From a bacterium BRH_c32 (GTDB lineage Bacteria > Bacteroidota > Ignavibacteria > Ignavibacteriales > Melioribacteraceae): a stretch of 64,000 nt of DNA. Every line of letters begins with the position of its first letter. Within the stretch, counting starts at the first letter, position 1. Position numbers and translations under genes: made by a program. Where the stretch lies: assembly GCA_001516025.1 (NCBI GenBank), contig LOEU01000025.1:62001-126000 (forward strand), written 5' to 3'. Under the pieces are notes generated by a model. The model saw only the letters and a program-made list of their open reading frames with translations. It was not told the origin of the DNA and searched no databases. Below are positions 8,267 through 17,719 of this stretch, one piece after another.

Positions 8267-9706
8267 ATGTCAGAATTATTGAAAGTTAGAAGGAATTCAG
8301 TATATTCCTTTTTTTCTATTTTCTTTCGGCTGTTTTCAAATGTAATTCTTTTTTGGTTAATTGCTCGATTTTATGGTAAGGAAATATTTGGTCAATTTAC
8401 ATTAGCACAAACATTTGCATCAATATTTATTGTTTTTGCAGATTTTGGTTTCGATATGCTCTTGGCTACAGAAGTCCCCAAAAATAAAAATAATTCAGCC
8501 GCGATTTTTAATTCATTCTTCCCGTTAAAACTATTTTTTACAACTTTAGCTTTTTGTGGAATGATTATTATAATTTCATTTAATAATTACAGTTCCGATG
8601 TAAAGATTTTAATTTTTATTTTTACTTTTTATGCAATCTTTACAACTATCATGAATTTTCTCTTTGGCTTTTTAAAGGGACATGAAAAATTACAATATGA
8701 AGCTAAAGTATCGTTTATAATTAATTTTGGAACTTTAGCAATTTTACTATTCTTTGTAATCAATAAAACTAATATTGTAATTATATCTATAATATTTGCC
8801 TCCACACGTTTTTTAGGACTACTATTATCTACTTATTATGCATTGAAGGTACAGCCTTTTATTAGATTTAAATTGAATTTTTCAAACTACTCTAAGGTTT
8901 TGAATCAAGTTTTGATTTTTGGATCATTTTTAATTTTTGGAAATTTATATTTCCAGATAGATACAATATTAATTTCCTATTTTAAAGGAGAAGGGGCAGT
9001 TGGTATTTATCAAGCTGTATTTAGAATAATTTTACTTCCCTTAATTCTACCCGAAGTTATGATTAATAGTATATTACCGGTGCTTTCTAGGAATTACATC
9101 AGTAATAATAAAGAATGGAGTACACTTGGACAAACATTAAACAAATTTCTTATAGTCTTTGGAATTCCTATATTTTTAGCAACTTATTTTTTTGCAGAAG
9201 AGATTATCCATTTAATTTATTCAGGTAAAGATTTTGCAATGTCAATACCAATTTTAAGAATATTTTCTTTTATAATCCTTATTCGTTTTTATTCTGAAAC
9301 ATTTGGACTTATGTTAACTACATCGGGCAAACAGAAAAATAGGATGCATATTGTTCTTGTAGCTACAATTATTAATGTCATTCTTAACATAGTCTTAATA
9401 CCCGAATTTGGTGTTATTGGTGCAGCTTATATTTCTTTGTTTACCAATATATTTGTTATGGTCTCATTCATTTTGCAGAGTCATGAGTTGTTTTTAAAAT
9501 GGAGAACTAACTTGCTAAATGCTAATTTAATTATTGGAACACTAACAATTGCAGTTTTTTTTTACTTTCTGAGTTTTTCTCCATATTGGTATTTGAGTTT
9601 TATGATAGTTTTGGGTTTTCTAGTCTTTTCTTATTATAAAATATTAGACCCTTTAGAGCGCGAATTCTTTTCTATTTTTAATAAAATAAAATTTATTAGT
9701 AATTAA
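8267..9706 (+). CDS. Wzx-type polysaccharide flippase (first of three)
   Basis: A 479-residue polytopic membrane protein of the MOP/MATE-like polysaccharide transporter family. It begins with the usual short basic end and a first helix ending in ARFYGKEIFGQFTLAQT, and about 12-14 hydrophobic segments follow. The segment PEFGVIGAAYISLFTN matches the late-helix motif of these flippases. It should move lipid-linked repeat units across the inner membrane. The ATG follows the Wzz stop without a gap, and the stop abuts the next ATG, giving a tightly packed operon. Confidence 0.9.
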   Translation: MSELLKVRRNSVYSFFSIFFRLFSNVILFWLIARFYGKEIFGQFTLAQTFASIFIVFADFGFDMLLATEVPKNKNNSAAIFNSFFPLKLFFTTLAFCGMIIIISFNNYSSDVKILIFIFTFYAIFTTIMNFLFGFLKGHEKLQYEAKVSFIINFGTLAILLFFVINKTNIVIISIIFASTRFLGLLLSTYYALKVQPFIRFKLNFSNYSKVLNQVLIFGSFLIFGNLYFQIDTILISYFKGEGAVGIYQAVFRIILLPLILPEVMINSILPVLSRNYISNNKEWSTLGQTLNKFLIVFGIPIFLATYFFAEEIIHLIYSGKDFAMSIPILRIFSFIILIRFYSETFGLMLTTSGKQKNRMHIVLVATIINVILNIVLIPEFGVIGAAYISLFTNIFVMVSFILQSHELFLKWRTNLLNANLIIGTLTIAVFFYFLSFSPYWYLSFMIVLGFLVFSYYKILDPLEREFFSIFNKIKFISN

Positions 9707-10960
9707 ATGACACTTACTGCATTCATATTATTAAGCATAGCACTTATTCTGATTGTAGGTTCAGTTGCAATGAAATCGGATCTTTTTTCGCCGGCTAAAA
9801 TATTTACAATAATTTGGGCAATAACTCTCGGATTAGCGGAACTAAAATTCAGTAGATTGCAGCATGATTGGAATGGATTCGGATGGCTTATGTTGGGGGT
9901 TGGTATATTTTCATTTCTCTTGGGATCATTTGTTGTCTATGTGATTAATTACGAAAAGGAAATCAAACCGATAAGTTCAATTCGTTCTTCATTTAAAATT
10001 TATCCGATTGATAAGAGTAAATTTCGTTTTATAATTATTGTTATTTTTAGTGTGTATTTTTTATCTCTACTTGGCAATTACTTAATAGAAGGATATTTAC
10101 CCCTTTTTCATGATAATGCTGCTGAATCAAGAGCTTTTTGGGGAGTATTTGGAATTGGGTTATCGGTCCATGCAGCTACTTCTGTTATTATTCTTGCAGT
10201 AGGATTTTTAATAATTGGTAAACTTAAAGGTAAAGAAAAATTTCTAATTATTTTATTAATTATTATATCATTTATTTCATATTTGACACTGCTACAAAGA
10301 TTTAATCTTATCTTTGCGATTATATCTGCCGGTATTGTTACTTATTACACAAGTAATGCATTTAGAACAAGAAATGTGATATTTTTCTTTTTAATCATAT
10401 TTGCTTTGATGTATAGTGTCCAATATTTAAGAACAAGTTCTATTGTATCTGCGTATCTATTTAATTTAGCTCAAATGAAAATTGACCCTAAATACGCCGT
10501 AATTACTGAACCTTATATGTATTTTGCGATGAATCCTGAGAATTTCGTTAGAGCTGTAAATCGAATTCAAGAGCATACTTTTGGTTACTATTCTTTTAAT
10601 TTCATTTTATCCATCACTGGAATAAAACGAATGGTTACGGATTATTTTGTTTTTAATAATTTTCCTTTTTTAAATAGCAGCTATAATACTTATTCTGCAT
10701 TTTGGGATTATTATCGGGATTTCGGAATCTGGGGATTAAGTATTATTCAATTTGTTTTAGGGTTCTTTATATCTACTGTGTATTATAAACTTAGAACAAA
10801 TCCATCAATTGTAAATTTAATGATCTATGCAATATGTGCATTTGTAATAACAATTTCATTTTTTGTTAATACAATTGGTTTACTACATTTTATTTTTAAT
10901 TCAACTTTAATAATTGCCTCAGCGAAATATATTGAAAAAACTTTGGTAGAAAAGGTTTAG
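9707..10960 (+). CDS. Wzy-like oligosaccharide repeat-unit polymerase
   Basis: A 417-residue integral membrane protein with about 11-12 hydrophobic segments and a periplasmic loop region between about residues 240 and 320. Wzy polymerases have little sequence identity, so the call rests on topology, length and position directly after a flippase and before glycosyltransferases. Short matches such as FWDYYRDFGIWGLSIIQFVLGF fit the C-terminal half of O-antigen polymerase-like proteins. It is the only Wzy candidate in the window and would polymerise repeat units on the periplasmic side. Confidence 0.78.
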   Translation: MTLTAFILLSIALILIVGSVAMKSDLFSPAKIFTIIWAITLGLAELKFSRLQHDWNGFGWLMLGVGIFSFLLGSFVVYVINYEKEIKPISSIRSSFKIYPIDKSKFRFIIIVIFSVYFLSLLGNYLIEGYLPLFHDNAAESRAFWGVFGIGLSVHAATSVIILAVGFLIIGKLKGKEKFLIILLIIISFISYLTLLQRFNLIFAIISAGIVTYYTSNAFRTRNVIFFFLIIFALMYSVQYLRTSSIVSAYLFNLAQMKIDPKYAVITEPYMYFAMNPENFVRAVNRIQEHTFGYYSFNFILSITGIKRMVTDYFVFNNFPFLNSSYNTYSAFWDYYRDFGIWGLSIIQFVLGFFISTVYYKLRTNPSIVNLMIYAICAFVITISFFVNTIGLLHFIFNSTLIIASAKYIEKTLVEKV

Positions 10961-10974
10961 GTTACTGAATAATC

Positions 10975-11874
10975 ATGAATTACCCACTTACTTACATTAT
11001 CCTATTGAACTATAATGGTGTATCGGATACTCTTGATTGTCTAGAATCATTAAAGATGATTGATTACCCAAATTTTAAGGTTATGGTAGTTGATAATAAT
11101 TCTTCAGGGGATGATGTTGAAATTATTAAATCAAAATATAATGATTTTATTTCAGAAATAATTTGCAGTAAACAAAATCTTGGTTTCTCAGGCGGTAATA
11201 ATCTCGGAATTAATCATGCGATTGCTAATGGGGCTGAATATGTTTTGCTGCTCAATAATGATACAATTGTTGAACGGGAATTTCTTTCAGTAATGATTAA
11301 AAAAAGTAATGAATATCCTGATGCCGGGATTATTACTTGTAGGATAAATTATTATGATAAAAAAGATGTAGCGTGGTATAGCGGAGGATATATAAGTAAA
11401 ATAAAGGCATCTGGTTTCGAACTACATCTTCCGCAAAAAAGCAACGATACATTCTGCACATTTGCATCAGGATGCAATCTTTTGATTAAAAAAGAAGTTA
11501 TTGAAAAAGCAGGACTATTAGACGAAAAATATTTCCTCTATCTTGAAGATACAGATTATTGCGCAAGAACTTTAAGCGCTGGTTATAAAATATTATTTAC
11601 GGATAAAACTAAAATATTTCATAAAGTGTGTTCTTCAACAGGTAGAGATTCGAATTCCTTGCCACTTTATTACAGCACAAGAAATCGATTCTATTTTATT
11701 AAAAAGAATTATCCTCGATGGCTGCCAATCTCATATTTTTATTTATTTTTAGTCTTATTTATTAAATCAATAACACATTCAAATGGAAAAGAATATTTCC
11801 TCATTACTAAAAAAGCGGTTTCGGATTTCTTTTCCGGTAATTTAGGTAAAACAAATTTTTTTGATAGAGGTTAG
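10975..11874 (+). CDS. Family 2 glycosyltransferase (rhamnosyltransferase-like)
   Basis: A GT-A fold enzyme of 299 residues. The N-terminus ITYIILLNYNG-type start, VVDNNSSGDD, the SKQNLGFSGGNNLGI segment and the metal-binding LLLNNDT are the standard motifs of the GT2 subgroup that includes rhamnosyltransferases. YLEDTDYCAR near residue 195 carries the catalytic acidic residues (ED). A hydrophobic C-terminal segment suggests membrane association. It adds one sugar to the lipid-linked repeat unit on the cytoplasmic side; donor and acceptor cannot be told from sequence. Confidence 0.9.
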   Translation: MNYPLTYIILLNYNGVSDTLDCLESLKMIDYPNFKVMVVDNNSSGDDVEIIKSKYNDFISEIICSKQNLGFSGGNNLGINHAIANGAEYVLLLNNDTIVEREFLSVMIKKSNEYPDAGIITCRINYYDKKDVAWYSGGYISKIKASGFELHLPQKSNDTFCTFASGCNLLIKKEVIEKAGLLDEKYFLYLEDTDYCARTLSAGYKILFTDKTKIFHKVCSSTGRDSNSLPLYYSTRNRFYFIKKNYPRWLPISYFYLFLVLFIKSITHSNGKEYFLITKKAVSDFFSGNLGKTNFFDRG

Positions 11875-11883
11875 AAAAATAAC

Positions 11884-13011
11884 ATGCGTATAGGAATTGA
11901 TGGAAGGGTATTAGATAGAAAAATTACGGGTACAGGAAGATATCTAAAAAATCTTCTTTTGGAACTACCTAATAATCATGATGATAAAAATGAATACATT
12001 CTTTTTACGAATACAAAACAGAATTTAGATATAAAGTTCTTCAATGTCATAAACGTTAAAGAATCCTTTATCCCCATGAAGCTATATTCACCTATATGGC
12101 ATAACTATGAGCTTCCGAAGCTATTAAAAGAGTATAAAATTGATGTACTATTTTCTCCCAATATCATTGTCCCATTGGTAGATATCGGTAAAACAAAAAT
12201 AATTACAGTAGTTCACGATATTATTCCACGGATTTTTCCCGAATATTATCCTTATTTCTATAAAAAATATTTGTCAATATTTCTTCCTCCAACATTGAAA
12301 AAGGCAGATATAGTTATTACCGTTTCTGAGCAATCAAAAGAAGATTTAGTAAATTATTATAATGTCCCGGAAGAAAAGCTTAGAGTAGTTTATAATTCTT
12401 CAGCCACTATATTTAATTCATCTTCCTCGAAAAAAGAATCACGAAAGATACTAGAAGAAAAGCTTTCAATAAACCAAGAGTATCTCCTGTTTGTTGGTGT
12501 AATTGAGAAAAGAAAAAATGTTCTAGGATTAATTAGAATTATGGATCTTATTAAAAAGGCAGGTAGTAAATTTATTTTAGTAACTGTAGGTGAACCCGGA
12601 TACATTTCAAAAGATTTTTTTGAAGAAATTAATAAACGAAAAGATATAATAAAATATTTTAATTATGTAGATGATGAAACGTTGAAGCTACTTTACTCAA
12701 ATTCTTTCGCCTTTATCTACCCTTCTTATTATGAAGGGTTTGGCATTCCTCCATTAGAAGCAATGCAATCAGGCATCCCTGTTCTTGCATCGGATAAATC
12801 TTCTCTGAAGGAAGTAGTCGGCTCAGGAGGATTAATACACGATCCTGATAATCATACGGCTTTTGCTAATGATATCTTAAAATTGGAGAACGACTCTGAT
12901 TTTTATAATAATGTAATTGAAAAAGGATTGGAACAAGCAAAAAAATTTGATATAAAAAAGATGACTTCACGATTAGTCAATATTATTAACGAAATACATT
13001 TGGATAAGTAA
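11884..13011 (+). CDS. Family 4 glycosyltransferase
   Basis: A GT-B fold retaining enzyme of 375 residues. The N-terminus MRIGIDGRVLDRKITGTGRY is characteristic of the mannosyltransferase-like GT4 group. LLFVGVIEKRKN near residue 200 starts the second Rossmann domain, and YEGFGIPPLEAMQSGIPVLA carries the E-x7-E nucleotide-sugar-binding motif. Cytoplasmic, acting in repeat-unit assembly. It sits nine bases after a GT2 gene and nine before another GT4 gene. Substrate unknown. Confidence 0.91.
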   Translation: MRIGIDGRVLDRKITGTGRYLKNLLLELPNNHDDKNEYILFTNTKQNLDIKFFNVINVKESFIPMKLYSPIWHNYELPKLLKEYKIDVLFSPNIIVPLVDIGKTKIITVVHDIIPRIFPEYYPYFYKKYLSIFLPPTLKKADIVITVSEQSKEDLVNYYNVPEEKLRVVYNSSATIFNSSSSKKESRKILEEKLSINQEYLLFVGVIEKRKNVLGLIRIMDLIKKAGSKFILVTVGEPGYISKDFFEEINKRKDIIKYFNYVDDETLKLLYSNSFAFIYPSYYEGFGIPPLEAMQSGIPVLASDKSSLKEVVGSGGLIHDPDNHTAFANDILKLENDSDFYNNVIEKGLEQAKKFDIKKMTSRLVNIINEIHLDK

Positions 13012-13020
13012 ATTAAAGAA

Positions 13021-14160
13021 ATGAAAATTCTTATTGTTATAACAAAAGCTGATATTGGTGGAGCGCAAGTATTCGTATTGAACCTTGCATCAAAATTGAA
13101 AGAGCGTGGATTTGATGTCGATGTGGCAGCAGGAACAGGCGATTTTTTATTCGCTGAATTAGAGAAAAAAGGTGTTAATTATTACTACTTAGATGAACTT
13201 AAAAGAAATTTTAGCATACTTGATTCACTCTACTTTATTAAAAAATTATATCAAATATTAAAGCACTCGCAATATGATTTAATTCATCTCAATAGCTCGA
13301 ATACATTGATAAGTGCAATATCGGTTTGGTTTTTAAAAGTAAAACCAAAATTTCTTTTTACGTTTCATGGACTTTCTTTTTTAGATAAAAACTATAGTGC
13401 ATTTCCCGGATTAAAATGGATCGTTAAAATCTATTTTAAAATATTCTCGATGAATGTTGATGAATGTGTTTTTGTAAGCTCGGGTAATAAAATAGAATCA
13501 ATTCAATCTAATATTACTGATAAAGGAGTTGTAATTTATAATGGTTTAGATCTAAAAGAAAATGATTTTCTTACAAAAGAAGAAGCTCGCATATTTATTT
13601 CTAAGAAATGTAATCATGATCTCAAAAATAATTTTGTAATTGGATCGACTGGAAGATTGGCATATCCAAAGAACTATGCATTTCTAATTAGTAATTTTGA
13701 TTCGATAAAAAGTAAGTATCCCGGAATTAAATTAGTAATTATTGGCGATGGTCCTGATCTGTCTAAATTAAAAGCATTAGTAAAAAATCATAAATGTGAA
13801 AAGGATATATTCTTCGCTGGTGCAATCAAAGAATCGCATAAGTATATTAAAGCTTTTGATATATTCACTCTCCCTTCTCGCTACGAGGGACTTTCTATAA
13901 GTTTGATTGAAGCAATCTTTGCAGGTATCCCGATTCTTGCCTCGGATGTTGGTGGAAATGTGGAAGTAGTCGGAGAAAACTGTAATCAACTTTATCAACT
14001 AGATGATATTTCTGATTATCTGCAAAAATTGGAGTATATAAAAAATAATTACGATTCTATTAAGAAGAGTAATAATAAAAGAAAAGAACTCTTCTTACTA
14101 GATGGAATGGTCGATTCGTACATAAAAGTATATAAGGATTTAGTAGAATCGAAAAAATAA
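13021..14160 (+). CDS. Family 4 glycosyltransferase
   Basis: A GT-B enzyme of 379 residues. It starts with KILIVITKADIGGAQVFVLN, the acceptor-domain pattern G-G-A-Q common in GT4. The donor domain begins near FVIGSTGRLAYPKN and holds YEGLSISLIEAIFAGIPILA with the E-x7-E motif. The gene ends TCG AAA AAA TAA. The next gene, a flippase, appears to start inside or right at this stop in the -1 frame, so the two are probably translationally coupled. Donor sugar unknown. Confidence 0.9.
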   Translation: MKILIVITKADIGGAQVFVLNLASKLKERGFDVDVAAGTGDFLFAELEKKGVNYYYLDELKRNFSILDSLYFIKKLYQILKHSQYDLIHLNSSNTLISAISVWFLKVKPKFLFTFHGLSFLDKNYSAFPGLKWIVKIYFKIFSMNVDECVFVSSGNKIESIQSNITDKGVVIYNGLDLKENDFLTKEEARIFISKKCNHDLKNNFVIGSTGRLAYPKNYAFLISNFDSIKSKYPGIKLVIIGDGPDLSKLKALVKNHKCEKDIFFAGAIKESHKYIKAFDIFTLPSRYEGLSISLIEAIFAGIPILASDVGGNVEVVGENCNQLYQLDDISDYLQKLEYIKNNYDSIKKSNNKRKELFLLDGMVDSYIKVYKDLVESKK

Positions 14161-14243
14161 CTAAAAATATTTTTTCCTTATCGTTTGGGCAAGGAATTTC
14201 GTTAGTTCTAAATTTCGCTGCATTCGTTCTTGCGGCAAGGTAT

Positions 14244-15587
14244 ATGAGTGTTCATGATTTCGGAGTCTTCGGTGGATTAGTGGCTATTGTAGGAATCCTT
14301 TCTAAGATTATCGATTTCGGACTCGGGCCAATTATTTTCAGAGAATCATCTAAGGATAATTCATCGATTAACCTATTAAATAGTGCGATAACAATTCGTC
14401 TCCTCTTATTCGCAGCAGTTATATTGGGGTTCAATCTCTTCGCCTATTTTCTTAATTATACCATTCAAGAATTTGTAATTTCGAATACACTTTTCGTTAG
14501 TATAATACTATCTACTCGAATGGCAAATTTCAGAGAACTTCTTGCTACCCCATTCAAAGTAAATCTCAAGATGCATTACCCAATGACATTGACAATATTA
14601 GATAATGTACTATTTCTAATAGCCGTTATACTAATGCCTGTTTTCAAAGGCGGAATTTATTATTTCGTTTTTTCTTATGTCTTTTCTACTATTCCCGGAT
14701 TTATAATTCAGTATGTTTTTCTTTACCGTAAATTTGATTATAAGATAGGCTTTAATTTAGAGAAAGCTGCATGGCTATTAAAAGAAGCATCTCCGTTAGC
14801 CGGTTTTATTCTTCTTGTTATAGTTTATCAGCAGTTTGATATTGTATTATTAACTTGGATGAAGGGGGAATATGCAGCCGGAATTTATGCTGCTGCAACT
14901 CGTCTTAGTATGCCCCTAAATATTATTCCAACGATAATAGTTACTACTGTTTTTCCATTCTTAGTCAAAAATCTTAGCGATAAAAGACGCACTGATGAAA
15001 TCAATTCTTTGGTTTATAAAGTTTTATTTTTAATTTCATTCGGTTTGGCAATAATTATCTCATTTAAATCACAATCAATTATCACACTCGTTTTTGGAGA
15101 TAAGTATTTAGAAGCAGCAATTCCAACCTATGCCATTTTCTGGTCTCAAGTTTTTATGTTCTTTAATTTTTTCACTTTAGATTTGCTAACTGCACATAGT
15201 AAGCAGTTCTGGAATCTTATCTATTCAATAATTCTTGTCGTTGCTAATACTGCGCTTAATCTTTTATGGATACCTGATTATTCAGCAACCGGTGTGGGAT
15301 TCTCAAAACTAATAGCCGGTTTTATTGGATTTGTTTTTATGCTTTATGTGCTAAGCAAATATAAGTTCTCTCTTAATTTTATTAATAAAGAATTCTTTGT
15401 ATGGACTTTCGTAATAGCCGTTGTGGTATTCCTTTTATCGTATCTTCCATTGATTCCATATCTCATCTTATCCTCTTTAATAATTCTCCTGTCGTTAAAA
15501 TATCTGCGATATTTTGATAATGTAGAATTAAGCGTGATTCTTAGATTAATTAATGGTGAAAAATGGCTGCGTCTATTAAAGAGGTAA
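14244..15587 (+). CDS. Wzx-type flippase (second); true N-terminus probably lies upstream at a non-standard start
   Basis: A polytopic MOP-family polysaccharide transporter; 447 residues counted from the first standard start codon. That ATG is almost certainly internal. The same frame stays open upstream and encodes IFSLSFGQGISLVLNFAAFV and LAARYM, the usual first helix of a Wzx protein joined to MSVHDFGVFG, but it contains no ATG, GTG or TTG back to a TAA stop at 14130-14132. Candidate rare starts are ATC 14148, ATA 14157 (overlapping the TAA of the preceding gene as ATAA) and ATT 14169. Later features such as PDYSATGVGFSKLIAGF fit the family. The 3' end overlaps the next gene by 25 bases. 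Confidence 0.85.
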   Translation: MSVHDFGVFGGLVAIVGILSKIIDFGLGPIIFRESSKDNSSINLLNSAITIRLLLFAAVILGFNLFAYFLNYTIQEFVISNTLFVSIILSTRMANFRELLATPFKVNLKMHYPMTLTILDNVLFLIAVILMPVFKGGIYYFVFSYVFSTIPGFIIQYVFLYRKFDYKIGFNLEKAAWLLKEASPLAGFILLVIVYQQFDIVLLTWMKGEYAAGIYAAATRLSMPLNIIPTIIVTTVFPFLVKNLSDKRRTDEINSLVYKVLFLISFGLAIIISFKSQSIITLVFGDKYLEAAIPTYAIFWSQVFMFFNFFTLDLLTAHSKQFWNLIYSIILVVANTALNLLWIPDYSATGVGFSKLIAGFIGFVFMLYVLSKYKFSLNFINKEFFVWTFVIAVVVFLLSYLPLIPYLILSSLIILLSLKYLRYFDNVELSVILRLINGEKWLRLLKR

Positions 15588-16519
15588 AAGTTTCATGCAT
15601 TATAGTTAATTATAATTGTTTTGAGCTTCTAGATATATGTCTTGATACTCTCAAAAAATTTCATACTGAATTGAATTTTGAAATTATAGTTGTTGATAAT
15701 GCTTCTACGATAGGTGATCCAAAACTTATTACAGATAGATATGAAAATGTAATTTTAATAAAAAACGAGAGTAACAAAGGTTTTGCTTATGCTAATAATC
15801 AAGCCATTAATATTGCCTCCGGTGATTATACATTAATATTGAATAATGACATTGAGTTTAGAAGTAATGTACTTATTCCCTTAATCGAATTATTAGAAAA
15901 ATGCGGCGGTAAATGTTTTGTGGCTCCTAAATTATTAAATAGCAATGGAAGCAGACAGGAATCAATTGTTGAGTTCCCATCTTTATGGAATGGAATTACA
16001 GAGAATTTATTTTTATATAAATTATTTCCTAAGATGAAATTGTTTAATAAATATTATCAAAATTATATAGATGATACTAAGCCGTTTGAAACGGATGTAC
16101 TTAAAGGTGCTTTAATACTATGTAAAACGGATGACTTAAATGAGTTAAATGGTTTTGATTCACGATTCTTTTTTTATTCGGAAGAGACCGATCTATGTTT
16201 TCGGTTTAAAAAAAATGGTGGAAAAATTTGGTTTTATCCGCATGAATCTGTAATCCATCATGGAGGAGCTGCAACAAAATCTATCCCTTGGTTCAATTAC
16301 AAAAACCAATCGATAGGAAAAATTAAGTACTATCAAAAACATTTTAAAGGTTTAAGTTTTTCGGCTGCAATTATTGTTCATTATATTGGATTATTTCTTC
16401 GCGGAATTATTTTTTCATTTACCGGAATTCTTTCTTTAAATAAGAATATTCTGATGAAAGGGTATTACTTTTTTAAACAGATGTTTTTTTATCCTAAGAA
16501 TGAGTTTAAAAAGATATGA
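15563..16519 (+). CDS. Family 2 glycosyltransferase
   Basis: A GT-A enzyme of 318 residues with [40 protein letters not shown], the metal-binding LILNNDI, and FFYSEETDLCFRFKKNGG containing the catalytic acidic pair. A C-terminal hydrophobic segment (about 275-300) suggests membrane attachment. The start lies inside the end of the flippase gene, and the TGA overlaps the next ATG (ATGA). It is similar in layout to the N-terminal half of the fusion gene at 21083-23080. Cytoplasmic repeat-unit assembly; sugar unknown. Confidence 0.9.
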   Translation: MAASIKEVKVSCIIVNYNCFELLDICLDTLKKFHTELNFEIIVVDNASTIGDPKLITDRYENVILIKNESNKGFAYANNQAINIASGDYTLILNNDIEFRSNVLIPLIELLEKCGGKCFVAPKLLNSNGSRQESIVEFPSLWNGITENLFLYKLFPKMKLFNKYYQNYIDDTKPFETDVLKGALILCKTDDLNELNGFDSRFFFYSEETDLCFRFKKNGGKIWFYPHESVIHHGGAATKSIPWFNYKNQSIGKIKYYQKHFKGLSFSAAIIVHYIGLFLRGIIFSFTGILSLNKNILMKGYYFFKQMFFYPKNEFKKI

Positions 16520-17718
16520 AGATCTTACAAATATCGCCAAAGATACCATTTCCGCCCGATGATGGACATAAAAAATCTATTTTTAGCGTTCTTAAACATT
16601 TGGCAATGAGAGGGCATACAATTGATCTACTTGCTTATTCTCACGGAATAAATGATCCCGAGATAATCGGTGAGTTAGAGAAATATTGCAGATTGATTCC
16701 TGTTGAATCAGGCACCGAAAATTCATTCACCGGTGCTTTGGCAAATATTTTCGAAAAAGCACCTTATAATTTTTCTAAGTATCGAACTAAAGAATTAGAA
16801 GAAAAACTAATTGAATTATTTAGTAAGAGTGAATATGATGTTGTCCATGTAATTAATGCACATCTCGCATGGGTAATTGAAATTGTAAATAAATATTCTA
16901 AAGCTAAAACTATTCTCAGAGAAGAAAATTTAGAACTCAATATCATGAAAAGATTTTACGAAAGGCAATCAAATCCTTTGGTAAAACTATATTCTTATTC
17001 TCAATATAAAAAGATGAAGAAGTACGAGCCGGAAATCTGCGGAAAATTTGATGCTTGCGTAATGATTAGCGATATTGATAAGGAGCAGTTATTAAAACTT
17101 AATTCCAATGCAAATCTATTTTCAGTACATATTGGAATTGAAGAAGAATTGTTTAACTTATCAAAAAATGAAGTTATCCCAAATACTCTGGCAGCAATTG
17201 GTTCATTGAATTGGTATCCAAATTTAGATGGTGTAAATTGGTTTATCAATTCTATATTGCCGTTAATTGTAGAAAGAAAAAATGAAGTAAAATTTCATTT
17301 ATACGGCGGTGGAGATAAAAAGAAACTAATGATTCCCGAATCTGTAAAAAATAATATTATTATAGAAGGTTTTATTGATGATATTTGGGGAAGCGTATTA
17401 AATAAATCGCTGGCAATCGTACCTCTTCGGATCGGAAGCGGAATAAGGGTAAAAATTTTGGAGATGTTAGCCGCAGGTGAAAATATTATTTCTACTTCGA
17501 TCGGTGCCGAAGGGATACCGTTAGAAAAGAACCATCATTTACTTATTGAGGATGAGCCGAGAAAATTTGCCGAAACTATTCTAAAATTTTTGAACGGTGA
17601 ATATGATGCGGAGAAATTAAGAAGTTACGGACGTGAATTTATTAAACAAAATTATACAGCAGAAAAAACCGCCGAAAAATTTGAAAACATTTATCTATCA
17701 TTAATAAATAAAAACTAA
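16516..17718 (+). CDS. Family 4 glycosyltransferase
   Basis: A 400-residue GT-B enzyme. It begins KILQISPKIPFPPDDGHKKS, a pattern of the sugar transferase group with a P-P-x-x-G loop. The second domain starts near NTLAAIGSLNWYPNLDGVNW. The donor-site motif is RIGSGIRVKILEMLAAG followed by STSIGAEGI, common in this GT4 subgroup. The start overlaps the stop of the GT2 gene before it (ATGA), so translation is coupled. Substrate cannot be read from sequence. Confidence 0.89.
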   Translation: MKILQISPKIPFPPDDGHKKSIFSVLKHLAMRGHTIDLLAYSHGINDPEIIGELEKYCRLIPVESGTENSFTGALANIFEKAPYNFSKYRTKELEEKLIELFSKSEYDVVHVINAHLAWVIEIVNKYSKAKTILREENLELNIMKRFYERQSNPLVKLYSYSQYKKMKKYEPEICGKFDACVMISDIDKEQLLKLNSNANLFSVHIGIEEELFNLSKNEVIPNTLAAIGSLNWYPNLDGVNWFINSILPLIVERKNEVKFHLYGGGDKKKLMIPESVKNNIIIEGFIDDIWGSVLNKSLAIVPLRIGSGIRVKILEMLAAGENIISTSIGAEGIPLEKNHHLLIEDEPRKFAETILKFLNGEYDAEKLRSYGREFIKQNYTAEKTAEKFENIYLSLINKN

Positions 17719-17719
17719 A

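Noticed and set aside
14149-14170. Programmed -1 frameshift at AAA AAA joining the glycosyltransferase and flippase
   Set aside because: The heptamer is G AAA AAA, not a proper slippery site, and no stem-loop is evident. A rare start codon or sequencing error is simpler, though the idea is kept as an alternative in the finding.
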